The notes beneath the pieces were generated by a model, which ran no database searches, was not told the origin of the DNA, and saw only the letters and a program-made list of their open reading frames with translations. From Thermoplasmata archaeon (GTDB taxonomy: Archaea; Thermoplasmatota; Thermoplasmata; Lutacidiplasmatales; UBA184), in assembly GCA_030039865.1 (NCBI GenBank), contig JASHUS010000205.1:1-39914 (forward strand): a stretch of 39,914 nucleotides of DNA. Direction: 5' to 3'. Position 1 is the stretch's first letter; the number at the start of each line of letters is the position of its first letter. This document shows, in pieces, positions 7,252-15,906 of the stretch. The translations under genes and the position numbers were made by a program.

Positions 7252-8853
7252 ATGGACCTCCACCGCGTCCGGCGCCTCGCGGAGATCCTCGTCGCCTCGC
7301 AGCTCCGCTCCGGGCGAACGAACTCGAATCCGCGGAGCCTGTTCGGTCGGGGGTACTTCACGGCCCTCCTCGACGCCGGGCTGTTCCTCGTCACGTTCGG
7401 CCTCGCCTCGCTCGTCCTCCCCGCCCTCGGTCTCGGTTCCGCGGCCCTCGGAGCCACGCTCACGACGCTCGCGCCGCTCCTGCCGCTGGTCTCGGTCGCG
7501 GCCGTGCTCGTGGCGGGCGTCCTCTTCGAGCTCGTCACGACGGCGAAGTTCACGGGGAGCGACGCCGCGAACTGGCTCCCCCTCACGCCGACCGAGTACG
7601 TCGCCGCTTCCGCGAGCGCGATCGCGTACTCCTACTCGCCCGCGGTCGCGCTGATGCTCGGCGCGCTCCTCCCCGTCGCCCTCGCGGCGGGCCTCGTCGG
7701 GTACTACCTGCTCGCGGCGCTCCTGACGACCGTCGGACTCTTCGAGGGCGCGGTGCTCGTCGAGATGGTCCGGGCCGTCAGCCAGCGATCCACCTCGGTC
7801 GGGCTCGGCCGGCACGCGCGGCTCGCCCTCCTCCTGCGCGCGGCCCTCCTGGTGGTTCTGGTCCTCATCTTCGACCTCTCGTTCAACCCGGTGATCATCA
7901 TCGGCTTCGTCCACTCCTTCACGGCGGTGGAGTGGCTGACGTCCTCCGTCCCGCTCTTCTGGTCGACGCGGGCGCTCGCGGAGGGCGCGAGCGGCAACGC
8001 CCCCCTCGCGGCGGCGTTCGCGGTGGCCCAGATCGCGTTCGTCGGGCTGCTCGTCTACCTCGCGGGGCTCCTCCGGGCCCGGTTCTGGGTCCCGATCCCG
8101 CGGGAGACGGTCGAGGTCGGTCCGGCCGTGCGCTCGGGGCACCCGGTCCTCAGGCGGGTCGGGCTCAGCGGGCCCGAGGCCGCGATCGCCGCGAAGGATC
8201 TCCGCGGGTACGGCCGCCGCCGCGAGATGCTGTCGATGCTCGTCGTCCCGGTCGTCCTCGTGCTGCTCCTCGTGGTCGAGGGCTCGACGTTCGGGGAGGT
8301 CAGCGTCCTGCTCTGGGTCGGCTGGGTCGTCGGCTTCTACGCGCTGATCCTGTCGCTCACCTCGGTCGGTCAGGAGCGCCGTTCGCTGCAGTCGCTCTAC
8401 GCGTACCCGATCCGGGGGGTCAACATCCTGCGGGCGAAGGTCGCCTCCGTCCTCGTCATCGCCTACATCGCCGCGATCGCCCTGTCGATCTTCGCGGCGT
8501 GGCGCGTCCATCTCGCGCTCGGCGCGGGGCTCGCCTTCCTTGCGGCGTGCCTCATCGGCGCGACCGTGCTGACGTTCTGGGGGCTCGCGTTCGCGGCCCG
8601 GTTCTCCGACTTCCAGGACCGGCCGCGGCCGCAGTTCCTGCGTCCCGGCGCGATGGTGGGCGCGCTCGGCTCCGGGATGGTCCTCCTCTTCGCGATCCTC
8701 GGACCGACGGCGTTCGCGCTCGAAGGAGCGAGCGCGGGCGCGGCGGTCGGCCTCGCCGTCGCCGCCGGGGGCGCCGCGCTCGTCGGCGGCGCGCTCGCCG
8801 TCCATTGGGCCCGGACCGGCTTCGATCAGCTCTTCCGGCAGCTCCCGTTCTGA
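7252..8853 (+). CDS. ABC-2-type transporter permease
   Basis: This 533-residue membrane protein has about twelve hydrophobic segments in two halves, as in large archaeal ABC-2 permeases. A cytoplasmic linker near residues 285-325 carries an arginine-rich RGYGRRREML segment, where such permeases typically contact the ATPase. A GAGGCAGG block directly before the ATG serves as ribosome binding site, and the gene begins six bases after the ATPase stop. Together they form a two-gene export system whose cargo is unknown. The 3' end stops six bases from the convergent peptidase gene. Confidence 0.88.
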   Translation: MDLHRVRRLAEILVASQLRSGRTNSNPRSLFGRGYFTALLDAGLFLVTFGLASLVLPALGLGSAALGATLTTLAPLLPLVSVAAVLVAGVLFELVTTAKFTGSDAANWLPLTPTEYVAASASAIAYSYSPAVALMLGALLPVALAAGLVGYYLLAALLTTVGLFEGAVLVEMVRAVSQRSTSVGLGRHARLALLLRAALLVVLVLIFDLSFNPVIIIGFVHSFTAVEWLTSSVPLFWSTRALAEGASGNAPLAAAFAVAQIAFVGLLVYLAGLLRARFWVPIPRETVEVGPAVRSGHPVLRRVGLSGPEAAIAAKDLRGYGRRREMLSMLVVPVVLVLLLVVEGSTFGEVSVLLWVGWVVGFYALILSLTSVGQERRSLQSLYAYPIRGVNILRAKVASVLVIAYIAAIALSIFAAWRVHLALGAGLAFLAACLIGATVLTFWGLAFAARFSDFQDRPRPQFLRPGAMVGALGSGMVLLFAILGPTAFALEGASAGAAVGLAVAAGGAALVGGALAVHWARTGFDQLFRQLPF

Positions 8854-8859
8854 GGCGTG

Positions 8860-10605
8860 CTACCAGCCCACCGGCGCGCCCTGGTTCTCGTGATCGAGCC
8901 ATCGCTGGAGCGGGGCGAAGTACTCCAGCAGCGCCGCCGCGTCCATGCGGCGCTCGCCCGTCGCGGCCTCGAGCGCGTCGGGCCACTCCCGGCGGCTGCC
9001 GAGCTCGAGCATGGACCGCAGACGTTCGCCGGCGGCGCGCGAGCCATGGATCGTCGCGCGGTGGAGCGGCCCGGAAGAACCCGCTGCGCGCACGAGGGCG
9101 CGGTGGAACTGGAACTCGAGGATGTGCGCGAGGAAGTAGCGCATGTACGGGGTCCCCGAGGCGACGTGGAACTTCGCGCCCGGGTCGAAGTCCGCCTCGC
9201 TTCGGCCGGGCGGCGGGGCGATCCCCTGGCGCTCGGTGCGCATCTCCCACCAGGTCCGGTTGTACCGCTCGGGGCCCACGTCGCCCGAGAAGACCCGCCA
9301 GCGCCATTCGTCCACGACGAGCCCGAACGGCAGGAAGGCGAGCTTCGCGAGCGCGCGGCGGAGCAGGTAGGGGATGTCATCGGTCGGTCCCGACGTCGCG
9401 TCGAGGAGGCCGATCGCCGTGAGGTACTCCGGCGTGACCGAGAGCGCGATCGTGTCGCCGATCGCCTCGTGAAAGCCGTCGTGCGCGCTCTCGCGGAAGA
9501 GGAACGGCTGGCGCGCGTAGGCCCGCTGGTAGAAGTTGTGGCCGAGCTCGTGGTGGACGACGAAGAAGTCCTCCTCGCTGATCTCAAGGCACATCTTGAG
9601 ACGAAGGTCGTCGGCGTAGTCGATGTCCCAGGCGCTCGCGTGGCAGACGACGTCGCGGCCGGGAGGGCGCACGAACATCGAGCGCTCCCAGAACGTCGCG
9701 GGCAGGGGCTCGAACCCGAGCGAGAGAAAGAATCGCTCCCCGTAGCGCACGAGCTCTTGCGGTGTGGTCTTCCGCTCGCGCAGCACCGCGCCGAGGTCCC
9801 AGCTCGGCCCTTCGGTGTCGGGCGCGAGGAGCGGGTAGATCCCGGCCCACGATTGGGCCCACATGTTTCCGAGCAAAAACGCGGGGATCGGTCCGGTGTC
9901 CGGAACGAGCTCGGGACCGTACCGGGCGCCAAGCCGCCGCCGGACATAAGCGTGGAGCGATCGGTAGAGAGGACGCACCTGGTCCCAGAGGCGCCCCGCC
10001 TCGCGGGCGAAGTCGTCCGCCGGCATGTCGTACTTCGCGCGCCAGAGGGCCCCGAGGTCCGGATAGTCGAGCTCGCGGGCGCCTCGATTGGCGAGCTCGA
10101 CGTACCGGGTGAAGTCGGAGCGCATCGGGCGGGCGATCGCGTGCCAGCCGCTCCAGGCCTCCTCGAGCGACGCCGGGTCCCGGCTCGTCTCCAGGATCCG
10201 CGAGAGTCCCTGCACATCGAGCGGCGCCGGGGATCCCCGAGGTTGGTAGCGCCCCCGGGCGTACAGGGCCTGCATCGCGCTCGACAGGCGGCTCAGCTCC
10301 TCGGCCTCGCCCGCGCCGGACGGCGCGATGAGCGTGAACGATCGGCGCAGCAGCTCGAGCTTGCGCGCGTCGACCGGACTCCGAGTTCGCCCTCGCAGGG
10401 CCGACGAACGCTTCGCGAGGTCCGTCGCCGCGGTCATCAGCCGGGCGGCCGCGAGCGAGGTGAGCTCCTCCGTGTCGGGTGTGATGAACGTGCAGTAGAT
10501 CCAGTCCGCGCGGTTCGCCTGGATCGACAGTTCGAGCAGGCTGCGCTCGGCCTGGTCGAGGAACTCGGCCGGATCCGCGGGTGGGACGTCGAGGGGTTCG
10601 CTCAA
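8860..10605 (-). CDS. M2-family (angiotensin-converting-enzyme-like) zinc metallopeptidase
   Basis: This 581-residue protein has the zinc motif HHELGH at residues 351-356 and the third ligand Glu380 in GFHEAIGD. Both match the M2 peptidyl-dipeptidase family. The C-terminal LLEYFAPLQRWLDHEN segment also matches the family end. No signal peptide is seen, so it should act on peptides in the cytoplasm, unlike animal ACE. The frame begins with TTG at 10605. A TTCATAA box at 10627-10633 lies about 25 bases upstream, which supports that codon as the start of a leaderless message. Confidence 0.92.
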   Translation of the reverse strand: MSEPLDVPPADPAEFLDQAERSLLELSIQANRADWIYCTFITPDTEELTSLAAARLMTAATDLAKRSSALRGRTRSPVDARKLELLRRSFTLIAPSGAGEAEELSRLSSAMQALYARGRYQPRGSPAPLDVQGLSRILETSRDPASLEEAWSGWHAIARPMRSDFTRYVELANRGARELDYPDLGALWRAKYDMPADDFAREAGRLWDQVRPLYRSLHAYVRRRLGARYGPELVPDTGPIPAFLLGNMWAQSWAGIYPLLAPDTEGPSWDLGAVLRERKTTPQELVRYGERFFLSLGFEPLPATFWERSMFVRPPGRDVVCHASAWDIDYADDLRLKMCLEISEEDFFVVHHELGHNFYQRAYARQPFLFRESAHDGFHEAIGDTIALSVTPEYLTAIGLLDATSGPTDDIPYLLRRALAKLAFLPFGLVVDEWRWRVFSGDVGPERYNRTWWEMRTERQGIAPPPGRSEADFDPGAKFHVASGTPYMRYFLAHILEFQFHRALVRAAGSSGPLHRATIHGSRAAGERLRSMLELGSRREWPDALEAATGERRMDAAALLEYFAPLQRWLDHENQGAPVGW

Positions 10606-10608
10606 CGC

Positions 10609-10633
10609 GCGAGCGAGCGTCGCTCGAGTTATG
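10609..10633 (-). promoter_or_regulatory. TATA-like box and hairpin at the M2 peptidase start
   Basis: The minus strand reads TTCATAA at 10633-10627, about 25 bases before the TTG start at 10605. Between them is a perfect inverted repeat CGAGCGA-GCG-TCGCTCG at about 10610-10626, directly at the expected transcription start. It could be an operator or an RNA hairpin covering the start codon. Confidence 0.4.
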
Positions 10634-10740
10634 AAGGGAGCCGGCCCGACCGCGACCCGGGCGTCCGGTCCGCCATTTGTCGGCTCCGCTTCTCTCTCGG
10701 GCCGGACGGTCCCGGTCGGCAGTTGCCGCTCGAGGTTCTG

Positions 10741-10750
10741 CCTTTATGTA
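10741..10750 (+). promoter_or_regulatory. TATA-like box before the 49-residue gene
   Basis: CCTTTATGTA stands out in GC-rich sequence. It lies 30-40 bases before the ATG at 10781, predicting a start of transcription near 10772 and a very short leader. Confidence 0.45.
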
Positions 10751-10780
10751 TGACGAACGTCTGACATGCCTCGGCGAGTT

Positions 10781-10930
10781 ATGTCGGACGGTTACGAAAG
10801 ACCCACAACACTCGCTGCGATCGCGCTCGACTACGTCCTCTCGGACGAGCCGCCCTGTCCCCTGGCCGCGCTCCCGTGCCACTTCGACTACCTCACGGGC
10901 CGCTTCCCGGCGTTCGCCGAGGGACGATGA
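10781..10930 (+). CDS. Small 49-residue protein, unknown
   Basis: The frame starts with ATG at 10781. An ATG at 10766 is in frame but too close to the TATA-like box. The peptide is mildly acidic, with two cysteines (PPCPLAALPCHFDY) and a hydrophobic helix AAIALDYVLSDEP. Its stop overlaps the ATG of the next small gene in an ATGA arrangement, and this coupling is the best evidence that both are real. No family is recognised. Confidence 0.5.
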   Translation: MSDGYERPTTLAAIALDYVLSDEPPCPLAALPCHFDYLTGRFPAFAEGR

Positions 10931-11145
10931 GCGAGGGCGCCGAGCGATCGGGTCCGGTTCCGCCGGCCGCCCGATGGTCGCTCGGGGTACCCAACGTCTT
11001 GGGCTCGGGGAGTCCGCGGGGATACGGCATGCGGCCGAAGCTCTCCCCAGAGGCGGCCGCGGCGTTCGCCACGTACGTCGACTCGGCCCGCGCCCGCGCG
11101 GCGATCGAGGGGCGGACGCTGATCTACACGGTGCGCTGGAGCTAG
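10927..11145 (+). CDS. Small 72-residue protein, unknown
   Basis: The start is the ATG at 10927, which overlaps the previous stop by four bases. The N-terminal half is Gly/Pro-rich. The C-terminal half reads as an Ala-rich amphipathic helix (SPEAAAAFATYVDSARARAA) followed by a strand ending TLIYTVRWS. It overlaps the convergent RNase H gene by four bases. No family is recognised. It may work with the 49-residue protein encoded immediately upstream. Confidence 0.5.
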   Translation: MSEGAERSGPVPPAARWSLGVPNVLGSGSPRGYGMRPKLSPEAAAAFATYVDSARARAAIEGRTLIYTVRWS

Positions 11146-11687
11146 GCCGGCCCGCGCGGCCGATCCTCGTCGGGCCCGGTCCCGCGCGATCTCTCGGATT
11201 CTTCGGCGCGGTCCCGTCCGCCGGAGGCGCGCGCCTCATCGAGGGCCTGCTTCGAGAGCGCGTCGGCCCGGGCGTTCTCCTCCCGGGGAATCCAGCGGAA
11301 GTCGACCCGAGCGAACGCCTTCGTGAGCGACCGCAGATGGTCGTGGTACGCCCGAAGATGGTCGGCCTTGACCTCGTACTCGCCGGTCATCTGCCGGACG
11401 ACCAGCTGGCTGTCCCCGAACAACTCCACCGGGCCCGTGTAGCCGTGCCGGGCCAACCACTCGAGCGCGCGGATCGCCGCGACGTACTCTGCGACGTTGT
11501 TCGTCGAATGCGCGGACCCCGGCGCCACCGCGAGCCCGCAGTCCTCGTGCAGGAACCCCGCCCCTTCGAGATGGTACCCGAACGTCGCGAGACCCCCGCC
11601 CCGCGGAGGCTCGCACGCGCCGTCGAAATGCGCGCGCACGGATCCCCCGAGCGACGCCACGCCCCGGGGGATCTCGCGGTCGTCCAT
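11142..11687 (-). CDS. rnhA: Ribonuclease HI family protein
   Basis: This enzyme degrades the RNA strand of RNA-DNA hybrids. In its 181 residues the four acidic catalytic positions are all present: Asp22 in HFDGACEP, Glu67 in NNVAEYVA, Asp92 in FGDSQLVV and Asp142 in NARADALS. The layout is that of the short archaeal and bacterial RNase HI type without the basic protrusion. About 30 C-terminal residues form a hydrophilic, Arg/Glu-rich tail beyond the fold. The start is the ATG at 11687, ten bases from the stop of the upstream zinc-ribbon gene. Confidence 0.93.
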   Translation of the reverse strand: MDDREIPRGVASLGGSVRAHFDGACEPPRGGGLATFGYHLEGAGFLHEDCGLAVAPGSAHSTNNVAEYVAAIRALEWLARHGYTGPVELFGDSQLVVRQMTGEYEVKADHLRAYHDHLRSLTKAFARVDFRWIPREENARADALSKQALDEARASGGRDRAEESERSRGTGPDEDRPRGPA

Positions 11688-11697
11688 CGATGGGCGC

Positions 11698-12219
11698 CTA
11701 GCCGTGGCGGGGACGAACGGAAGTGCCGGAGCCCGAGGGCCGAACGCGACCGAGCTTCGGGCAGTTGCAGAACGCCTCCGCGCGATGGCAACCGGGGCAG
11801 TCGGTCCGATCCGCCGCCATGCCGAGGGCCCGGCCGCAGACCCGGCAGTCGCGCGGGCGCGCGCACCGGGGGCAGTACGCGAGGTCCCACGCGATCACTG
11901 TGTGGCAGTACCGGCAGTCGACCGCTTCGCGGGGGCTGAACCCGGCCCGGCTCGCGGAGGAAGCGGGCGGCGCGCGGGGGCCCGCCGGCCGGTTCGAGCG
12001 GACGTCGGGGTTCCCGAACGTGCCCCCGACCGTCGTCCGCTCGGGGTTCGCTTGGACGGCCCCGATCATGATGACGAGGAGTCCGACCGGCGTGATGAAG
12101 ATGCCCGCCTCCTGCAGCGTCGTGAAGACTTCCGCGCCGTAGAGGACGATCGGCGACGCGACGAGTCCAAGGCCGCCGAGGATGACCGCTACCCCGAGCA
12201 GGGCGATCGAGCGGTTCAT
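11698..12219 (-). CDS. Membrane-anchored zinc-ribbon protein
   Basis: This 173-residue protein has two hydrophobic segments (about residues 6-28 and 36-56), a proline-rich linker and a Cys-rich C-terminal half. CRYCHTVI pairs with CPRC, and CRVCGRAL with CPGC, forming two zinc-ribbon-like units, and FCNCPK adds further cysteines. Proteins of this build are common in Thermoplasmatota but their role is unknown. It lies ten bases upstream of the RNase HI gene and is probably cotranscribed with it. Confidence 0.75.
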   Translation of the reverse strand: MNRSIALLGVAVILGGLGLVASPIVLYGAEVFTTLQEAGIFITPVGLLVIMIGAVQANPERTTVGGTFGNPDVRSNRPAGPRAPPASSASRAGFSPREAVDCRYCHTVIAWDLAYCPRCARPRDCRVCGRALGMAADRTDCPGCHRAEAFCNCPKLGRVRPSGSGTSVRPRHG

Positions 12220-12307
12220 CGGTTCGGTGCGTCGGCGAGCCGCCGGCGTTCGATGATAGCCGGCTACCGCCTCATAAAACGGTCGGCGCTCGCGGCGCCG
12301 CCGGGCC

Positions 12308-12312
12308 TTTTA
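12308..12312 (+). promoter_or_regulatory. TATA-like box before the cyclophilin gene
   Basis: GCCTTTTAGG is centred near 12310, about 26 bases before the ATG at 12336. The spacing fits a leaderless transcript and decides against the upstream TTG at 12324 as start. Confidence 0.5.
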
Positions 12313-12335
12313 GGACCGCCGGGTTGGGGGCGCGC

Positions 12336-12806
12336 ATGGCGAACCCCACCGCGACGATCCGCACGACGCTCGGCGACATGAAGATCGAGCTCTTCCGCGA
12401 CCGAGCCCCGAAGACGGTCGAGAACTTCGTGACCCTGACCCGGAAGGGGTTCTACAACGGGCTCACCTTCCATCGCGTGATCCCGGGGTTCATGATCCAG
12501 GGCGGGGACCCGAAGGGCGACGGGACGGGAGACCCCGGCTACGAGATCAAGGACGAGTTCCACCCGACGCTCCGCCACGACGGACCCGGCGTGCTCTCGA
12601 TGGCGAACCGGGGGCCCAACACCGGGGGCAGCCAGTTCTTCATCACCCTCGCTGCCACGACGTGGCTCGACGGGAAGCACGCGGTTTTCGGCAAGGTGCG
12701 TTCCGGCCAGGACGTCGTGGAGAAGATCGCCGCGGTCCCTCGCGACAAGAGCGACCGCCCCACGTCGCCGGTCCGTATCGTCGAAGTGACGATCGCGGGC
12801 GCGTAG
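12336..12806 (+). CDS. Cyclophilin-type peptidyl-prolyl cis-trans isomerase
   Basis: This 156-residue single-domain cyclophilin catalyses proline isomerisation during protein folding in the cytoplasm. The catalytic FHRVIPGFMIQGGD segment, with its Arg and Phe, is intact, as is the later NTGGSQFFIT block. It is a compact archaeal or bacterial form without extra domains. The ATG at 12336 sits about 26 bases after a TATA-like box. It converges on the FMN reductase gene. Confidence 0.96.
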   Translation: MANPTATIRTTLGDMKIELFRDRAPKTVENFVTLTRKGFYNGLTFHRVIPGFMIQGGDPKGDGTGDPGYEIKDEFHPTLRHDGPGVLSMANRGPNTGGSQFFITLAATTWLDGKHAVFGKVRSGQDVVEKIAAVPRDKSDRPTSPVRIVEVTIAGA

Positions 12807-12849
12807 GCGAGTGGGCGGCGGCGGGCGCGGTATCGATCGGACGCCGACC

Positions 12850-13428
12850 TTACGCCGGCGCCGCGGCGAGGGGCACGCGCACCGTACGAAGCGCGGTCCC
12901 CCACGAGATGACCTGGTCGAGCACCGCCGTCAGTGACCTTTCCTTCAACGGGTCCGGCCGGAACGTGCGGAAGTTCTCGAAGTCGGTGAAGAGCGAGAAC
13001 GATACCTGGGCCCGGACGGTCGCGACCATCAGCTCGGCCATGACGAGCCGGAGGTTCTCGACCGCCCGGACGCCGCCCGCGCTCCCGTAGCTTACGAAGC
13101 CGGCGACCTTGTTGTTCCACTCCGCGTAGAGGAAGTCGATCGCGTTCTTGAGCGCCCCCGACGTACCGTGGTTGTACTCGGGCGTCACGAAGACGAAGGC
13201 GTCGAGCGACGCGATCTTCTGCGCCCAGGCCTTGGTGTGGTCCTGCGAGTACTTCCCCATCGACGGGAGCGCCGGCTCGTCGAGGTGCGGCAGCCGGTAG
13301 TCGAGCAGGTCAACGAGCTCGAACTCCGCGTCGGTGCGCTTCCGCGCGAGATCGTAGACCCAATTGGCCACCGAGGCACCCACGCGGCCTGGGCGCGTGC
13401 TGCCGATGATGATCCCGATACGGATCAT
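12850..13428 (-). CDS. NADPH-dependent FMN reductase family protein
   Basis: This 192-residue flavodoxin-like protein has the FMN phosphate-binding GSTRPGR motif near residues 8-14 and the PEYNHGTSGALKNAIDFL segment typical of the NAD(P)H:FMN/quinone/chromate reductase family. It transfers electrons from NADPH to flavin and then to quinones or other acceptors. I chose the ATG at 13428 over a start at 13458, because the motif then lies near the N-terminus as usual. A 10-base palindrome and a TATA-like box upstream may regulate it. Confidence 0.92.
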   Translation of the reverse strand: MIRIGIIIGSTRPGRVGASVANWVYDLARKRTDAEFELVDLLDYRLPHLDEPALPSMGKYSQDHTKAWAQKIASLDAFVFVTPEYNHGTSGALKNAIDFLYAEWNNKVAGFVSYGSAGGVRAVENLRLVMAELMVATVRAQVSFSLFTDFENFRTFRPDPLKERSLTAVLDQVISWGTALRTVRVPLAAAPA

Positions 13429-13515
13429 ACACGGCCCCCCGTCGGCCGTCGGACGCACAGTTCCGAATTCGCTCCTCTCCCCCTCAGCTCGAGATCCGCC
13501 GATGCGAGCGCTATC

Positions 13516-13552
13516 ATTTCGAAATCAGGTATCTGACGGTTAGCCTATAAAC
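13516..13552 (-). promoter_or_regulatory. Palindrome and TATA-like box upstream of the FMN reductase
   Basis: A TTTATAGG box on the minus strand (13552-13545) predicts transcription starting near 13522. That point lies in the perfect palindrome ATTTCGAAAT (13516-13525). The message would have a leader of roughly 90 bases. The palindrome is a candidate operator for a redox or stress regulator. Apart from this site I see nothing in 13429-13687. Confidence 0.35.
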
Positions 13553-13687
13553 TCTCACCGAAACGCGGGTAAGCTGGTCACGGGCGGGTCGACGGCCGGG
13601 GCCGGCGATGGTGCCTGTCGTCTCTCAGTCGCGGTCGGTATGGGGTCCCCCCGGACGCGGCGCGATATCCCGCGAGAGCCTCGTCAC

Positions 13688-13813
13688 TCAAAGCCCCGCC
13701 TTCCGCTGGATCTCCTGGAACCGGGGATCGAGCCGAACGTACTCGAGCCGGGGGATCGAGCCGCGATACTTTGCGAGCGCATCGGCGTCGTGCCACTCAA
13801 CATCCCCGATCAT
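13688..13813 (-). pseudogene. Possible C-terminal remnant of a TPR/cyclase-type protein
   Basis: A 41-codon minus-strand frame starts with ATG at 13813 and is preceded in frame by a stop only a few codons upstream. Its last residues, VRLDPRFQEIQRKAGL, resemble the usual end of TPR-containing nucleotide-cyclase proteins (xDPRFxxLLxKxG). The intact neighbour ends in a similar ADPRFADLLHKVRK. It may therefore be the tail of a decayed or duplicated copy. It could also be an unrelated small gene. Confidence 0.35.
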
Positions 13814-13952
13814 GTCGGCGGGTATGAATCCACTCCCGGGTCAGTCGACTGGCCCGCGTAACGATCGCGTCAGATCCCCCGGCGTCCCCGCCCCGCGGGG
13901 ACGAAATTCCTCTGGGGGCAGCCGGGCCGATTCCGAATGGGAACGGAATACT

Positions 13953-15887
13953 CTAGTTGGATATGCCGTAGGATTTGCGGACCTTATGAAGCAGGTCCGC
14001 GAATCGAGGATCCGCCGCCATGTTTCGGTACGAGGGGTCTCGAAGTTCGCCGGCCCCCGCGACCTTGCGCTCAATCATGTCTTCCACGAAAGGAAAGAAA
14101 CGCTCCCGATCACCGATGAGCGCCATCGCATACGATACTTGGCCAATCTCACCCAGCGTCGCCGGCGAGTCACGGGCGGCGGCGAGGGCCAGAGTCTCAT
14201 CGATCAGTCGCGAAGCTTCCTCCTTGTTCCCGAGGTGCGCTTCGATCCGGGCCTGGACGCTCTTGTACCTCATCTCGTCCGGCTCTAGTCTTCGGATGGT
14301 TCGCAGATCCCGGTAGGCATCCTCTCGCCGTCCCTTCGTGGCGTTTAGCACGGCGCGGGCGAAGTAGGCCCAGGAGAGGGCGGGCTCCATTTCGATCAAC
14401 CGAGTCGTGGCCGCGAGACATTCGTCGTAGCGGTCCGCGAAGTAGTACGAGATCAGGAGAAACCACGTTCGAGACGATGGAAGCGGGTCCAACTCGTAGG
14501 CCCTCTTCGCCTCGTCGAGGGCTTCGTCCAGCCGACCCAGTCCCCGCAAGACATACCCGTACCGTTCATGGGCGTCGGCGTGACTCGGGTTCAGCGCGAG
14601 CGCCTTCTTGAGTTCGACTTCAGCGCCCGGGTAGTTGTCCCGCATCATCACGTTCGCCATGGCGACATGAGCCTCGGGCAATGTACCGTCGAGTTCGATG
14701 GCCCGCCGAGCGAGCGACTCGGCCCGTCCGTACCCCTCGTCCGGGTCGAGGTATCCTGCCGCTGCCAGATCGCGGTAACAATCGGCCAGCCCGGCAGTCG
14801 CCCGCGCCGACTCCGGATCGAGCTTCATCGCGTCCTCGTAGAGGACCTTGGCCTGTTCGGTGGCTTCCCGGCCGATCTTCGCCCACAAGGCGAGAGCTCG
14901 AAGGCAGAGGGCGTGAACTTCGGGACTTTCCGCCCGGCCCCCGACTCGAGGGGAGGGGAGCTTCAACGCTTCCGCAATCTTGCGCGCGATGTCGGACTGG
15001 GTCTCGAAGACGTCGTCCAGGCTCCCATCGTAGCTCTGTGACCAGAGATGGCTATCTCGCTCGGCGTCGATGAGTTGAACAGTGATTCGCACGCGGTTAC
15101 CGGACTTCCGAACGCTACCTTCGAGGAGTTTTCCGGCCTTCAGTTCGCGTCCGATCTCGGGCAGGCTCTTCGAAGACTGCTTGTACCTCATCGCGGAGGT
15201 CCGCGAGATCACGCTCAGACCGCCGATCCCGGACACCGCCGAAATGATCTCGTCCGTCATCCCGTCGGCGAAGTACTCGTCGCTGGCGGCGGGGCTGAAG
15301 TTGGCGAGGGGAAGAATCGCGATTCGATTCTGATCGACGGCGTACGGTACCGCGCCACCCCTTTCCGTCCACGGCATGACCACCTTGAACAATTCCGGGG
15401 GCGTGCTCACGTTCTTGAGTGGCTTCGGACCGAGGCTCGTCATGGGCAGTTCGAATTTGTTCTGGACCTGGTCGTAGACCTGCCGAGAGATACAGACCCC
15501 GCCGGCTTCTGCGAGCGGCTCGATCCGTGAGGCCACATTCACCGCGTCGCCCGAGATGTCGTCCGGGGTTCCCACCACGTCTCCGAGGTGCACCCCGACC
15601 CGGAGGAGCACCTGCCGCTCGGACGGCCGAGAGAAGTTCGCCTCGCGGCTCGTCCGCTGAATCTCGTAGGCGCACCGCACGGCCTCGAGCGCGTTCGGGA
15701 ACTCCACCAGGAAGCCGTCTCCCATCGTCTTGACTTCCCTCCCCCCGTGGCGCTCGAAAATCGGTCGAAGCATCGCGCGCTGTTCTCCAAGCAACTCGAG
15801 CGAGAGCGCTTCGTCGCGCTGACCGAGCGCCGTGAAGCCGACGATGTCGGTGAACATGATGGCGGAGAGACGACGGACCGACGCCAC
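13953..15887 (-). CDS. Class III adenylate/guanylate cyclase with TPR repeats
   Basis: This 644-residue protein has an N-terminal class III cyclase domain (about residues 5-170). Metal-binding Asp14 is in FTDIVGFT and Asp57 in KTMGDGF, and the GDAVNVASR transition-state motif is present, so it should be active. A TolB-like segment around residues 190-300 (FADGMTDEIISAVS) is followed by about six TPR repeats to the end. This architecture is common in bacteria such as rhizobia and rare in archaea. The gene is visibly less GC-rich than its surroundings, which suggests transfer. A TATA-like box at 15907-15916 lies 25 bases before the ATG. Confidence 0.93.
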   Translation of the reverse strand: MASVRRLSAIMFTDIVGFTALGQRDEALSLELLGEQRAMLRPIFERHGGREVKTMGDGFLVEFPNALEAVRCAYEIQRTSREANFSRPSERQVLLRVGVHLGDVVGTPDDISGDAVNVASRIEPLAEAGGVCISRQVYDQVQNKFELPMTSLGPKPLKNVSTPPELFKVVMPWTERGGAVPYAVDQNRIAILPLANFSPAASDEYFADGMTDEIISAVSGIGGLSVISRTSAMRYKQSSKSLPEIGRELKAGKLLEGSVRKSGNRVRITVQLIDAERDSHLWSQSYDGSLDDVFETQSDIARKIAEALKLPSPRVGGRAESPEVHALCLRALALWAKIGREATEQAKVLYEDAMKLDPESARATAGLADCYRDLAAAGYLDPDEGYGRAESLARRAIELDGTLPEAHVAMANVMMRDNYPGAEVELKKALALNPSHADAHERYGYVLRGLGRLDEALDEAKRAYELDPLPSSRTWFLLISYYFADRYDECLAATTRLIEMEPALSWAYFARAVLNATKGRREDAYRDLRTIRRLEPDEMRYKSVQARIEAHLGNKEEASRLIDETLALAAARDSPATLGEIGQVSYAMALIGDRERFFPFVEDMIERKVAGAGELRDPSYRNMAADPRFADLLHKVRKSYGISN

Positions 15888-15906
15888 GACCCGAAACCTG
15901 CTCCCG

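Noticed and set aside
6793..8805. 670-codon minus-strand open frame opposite the ABC transporter genes
   Set aside because: Antisense of an ATPase and permease with clear motifs. Its product is almost only charged residues and has no fold signature.
8857..10764. 635-codon plus-strand frame opposite the M2 peptidase
   Set aside because: Antisense shadow. The minus strand carries an intact HExxH peptidase.
13578..13861. Overlapping 70-codon frames on both strands
   Set aside because: Arg/Pro-rich products without coding-like codon use. Only the 41-codon minus frame with a recognisable tail was kept, at low confidence.
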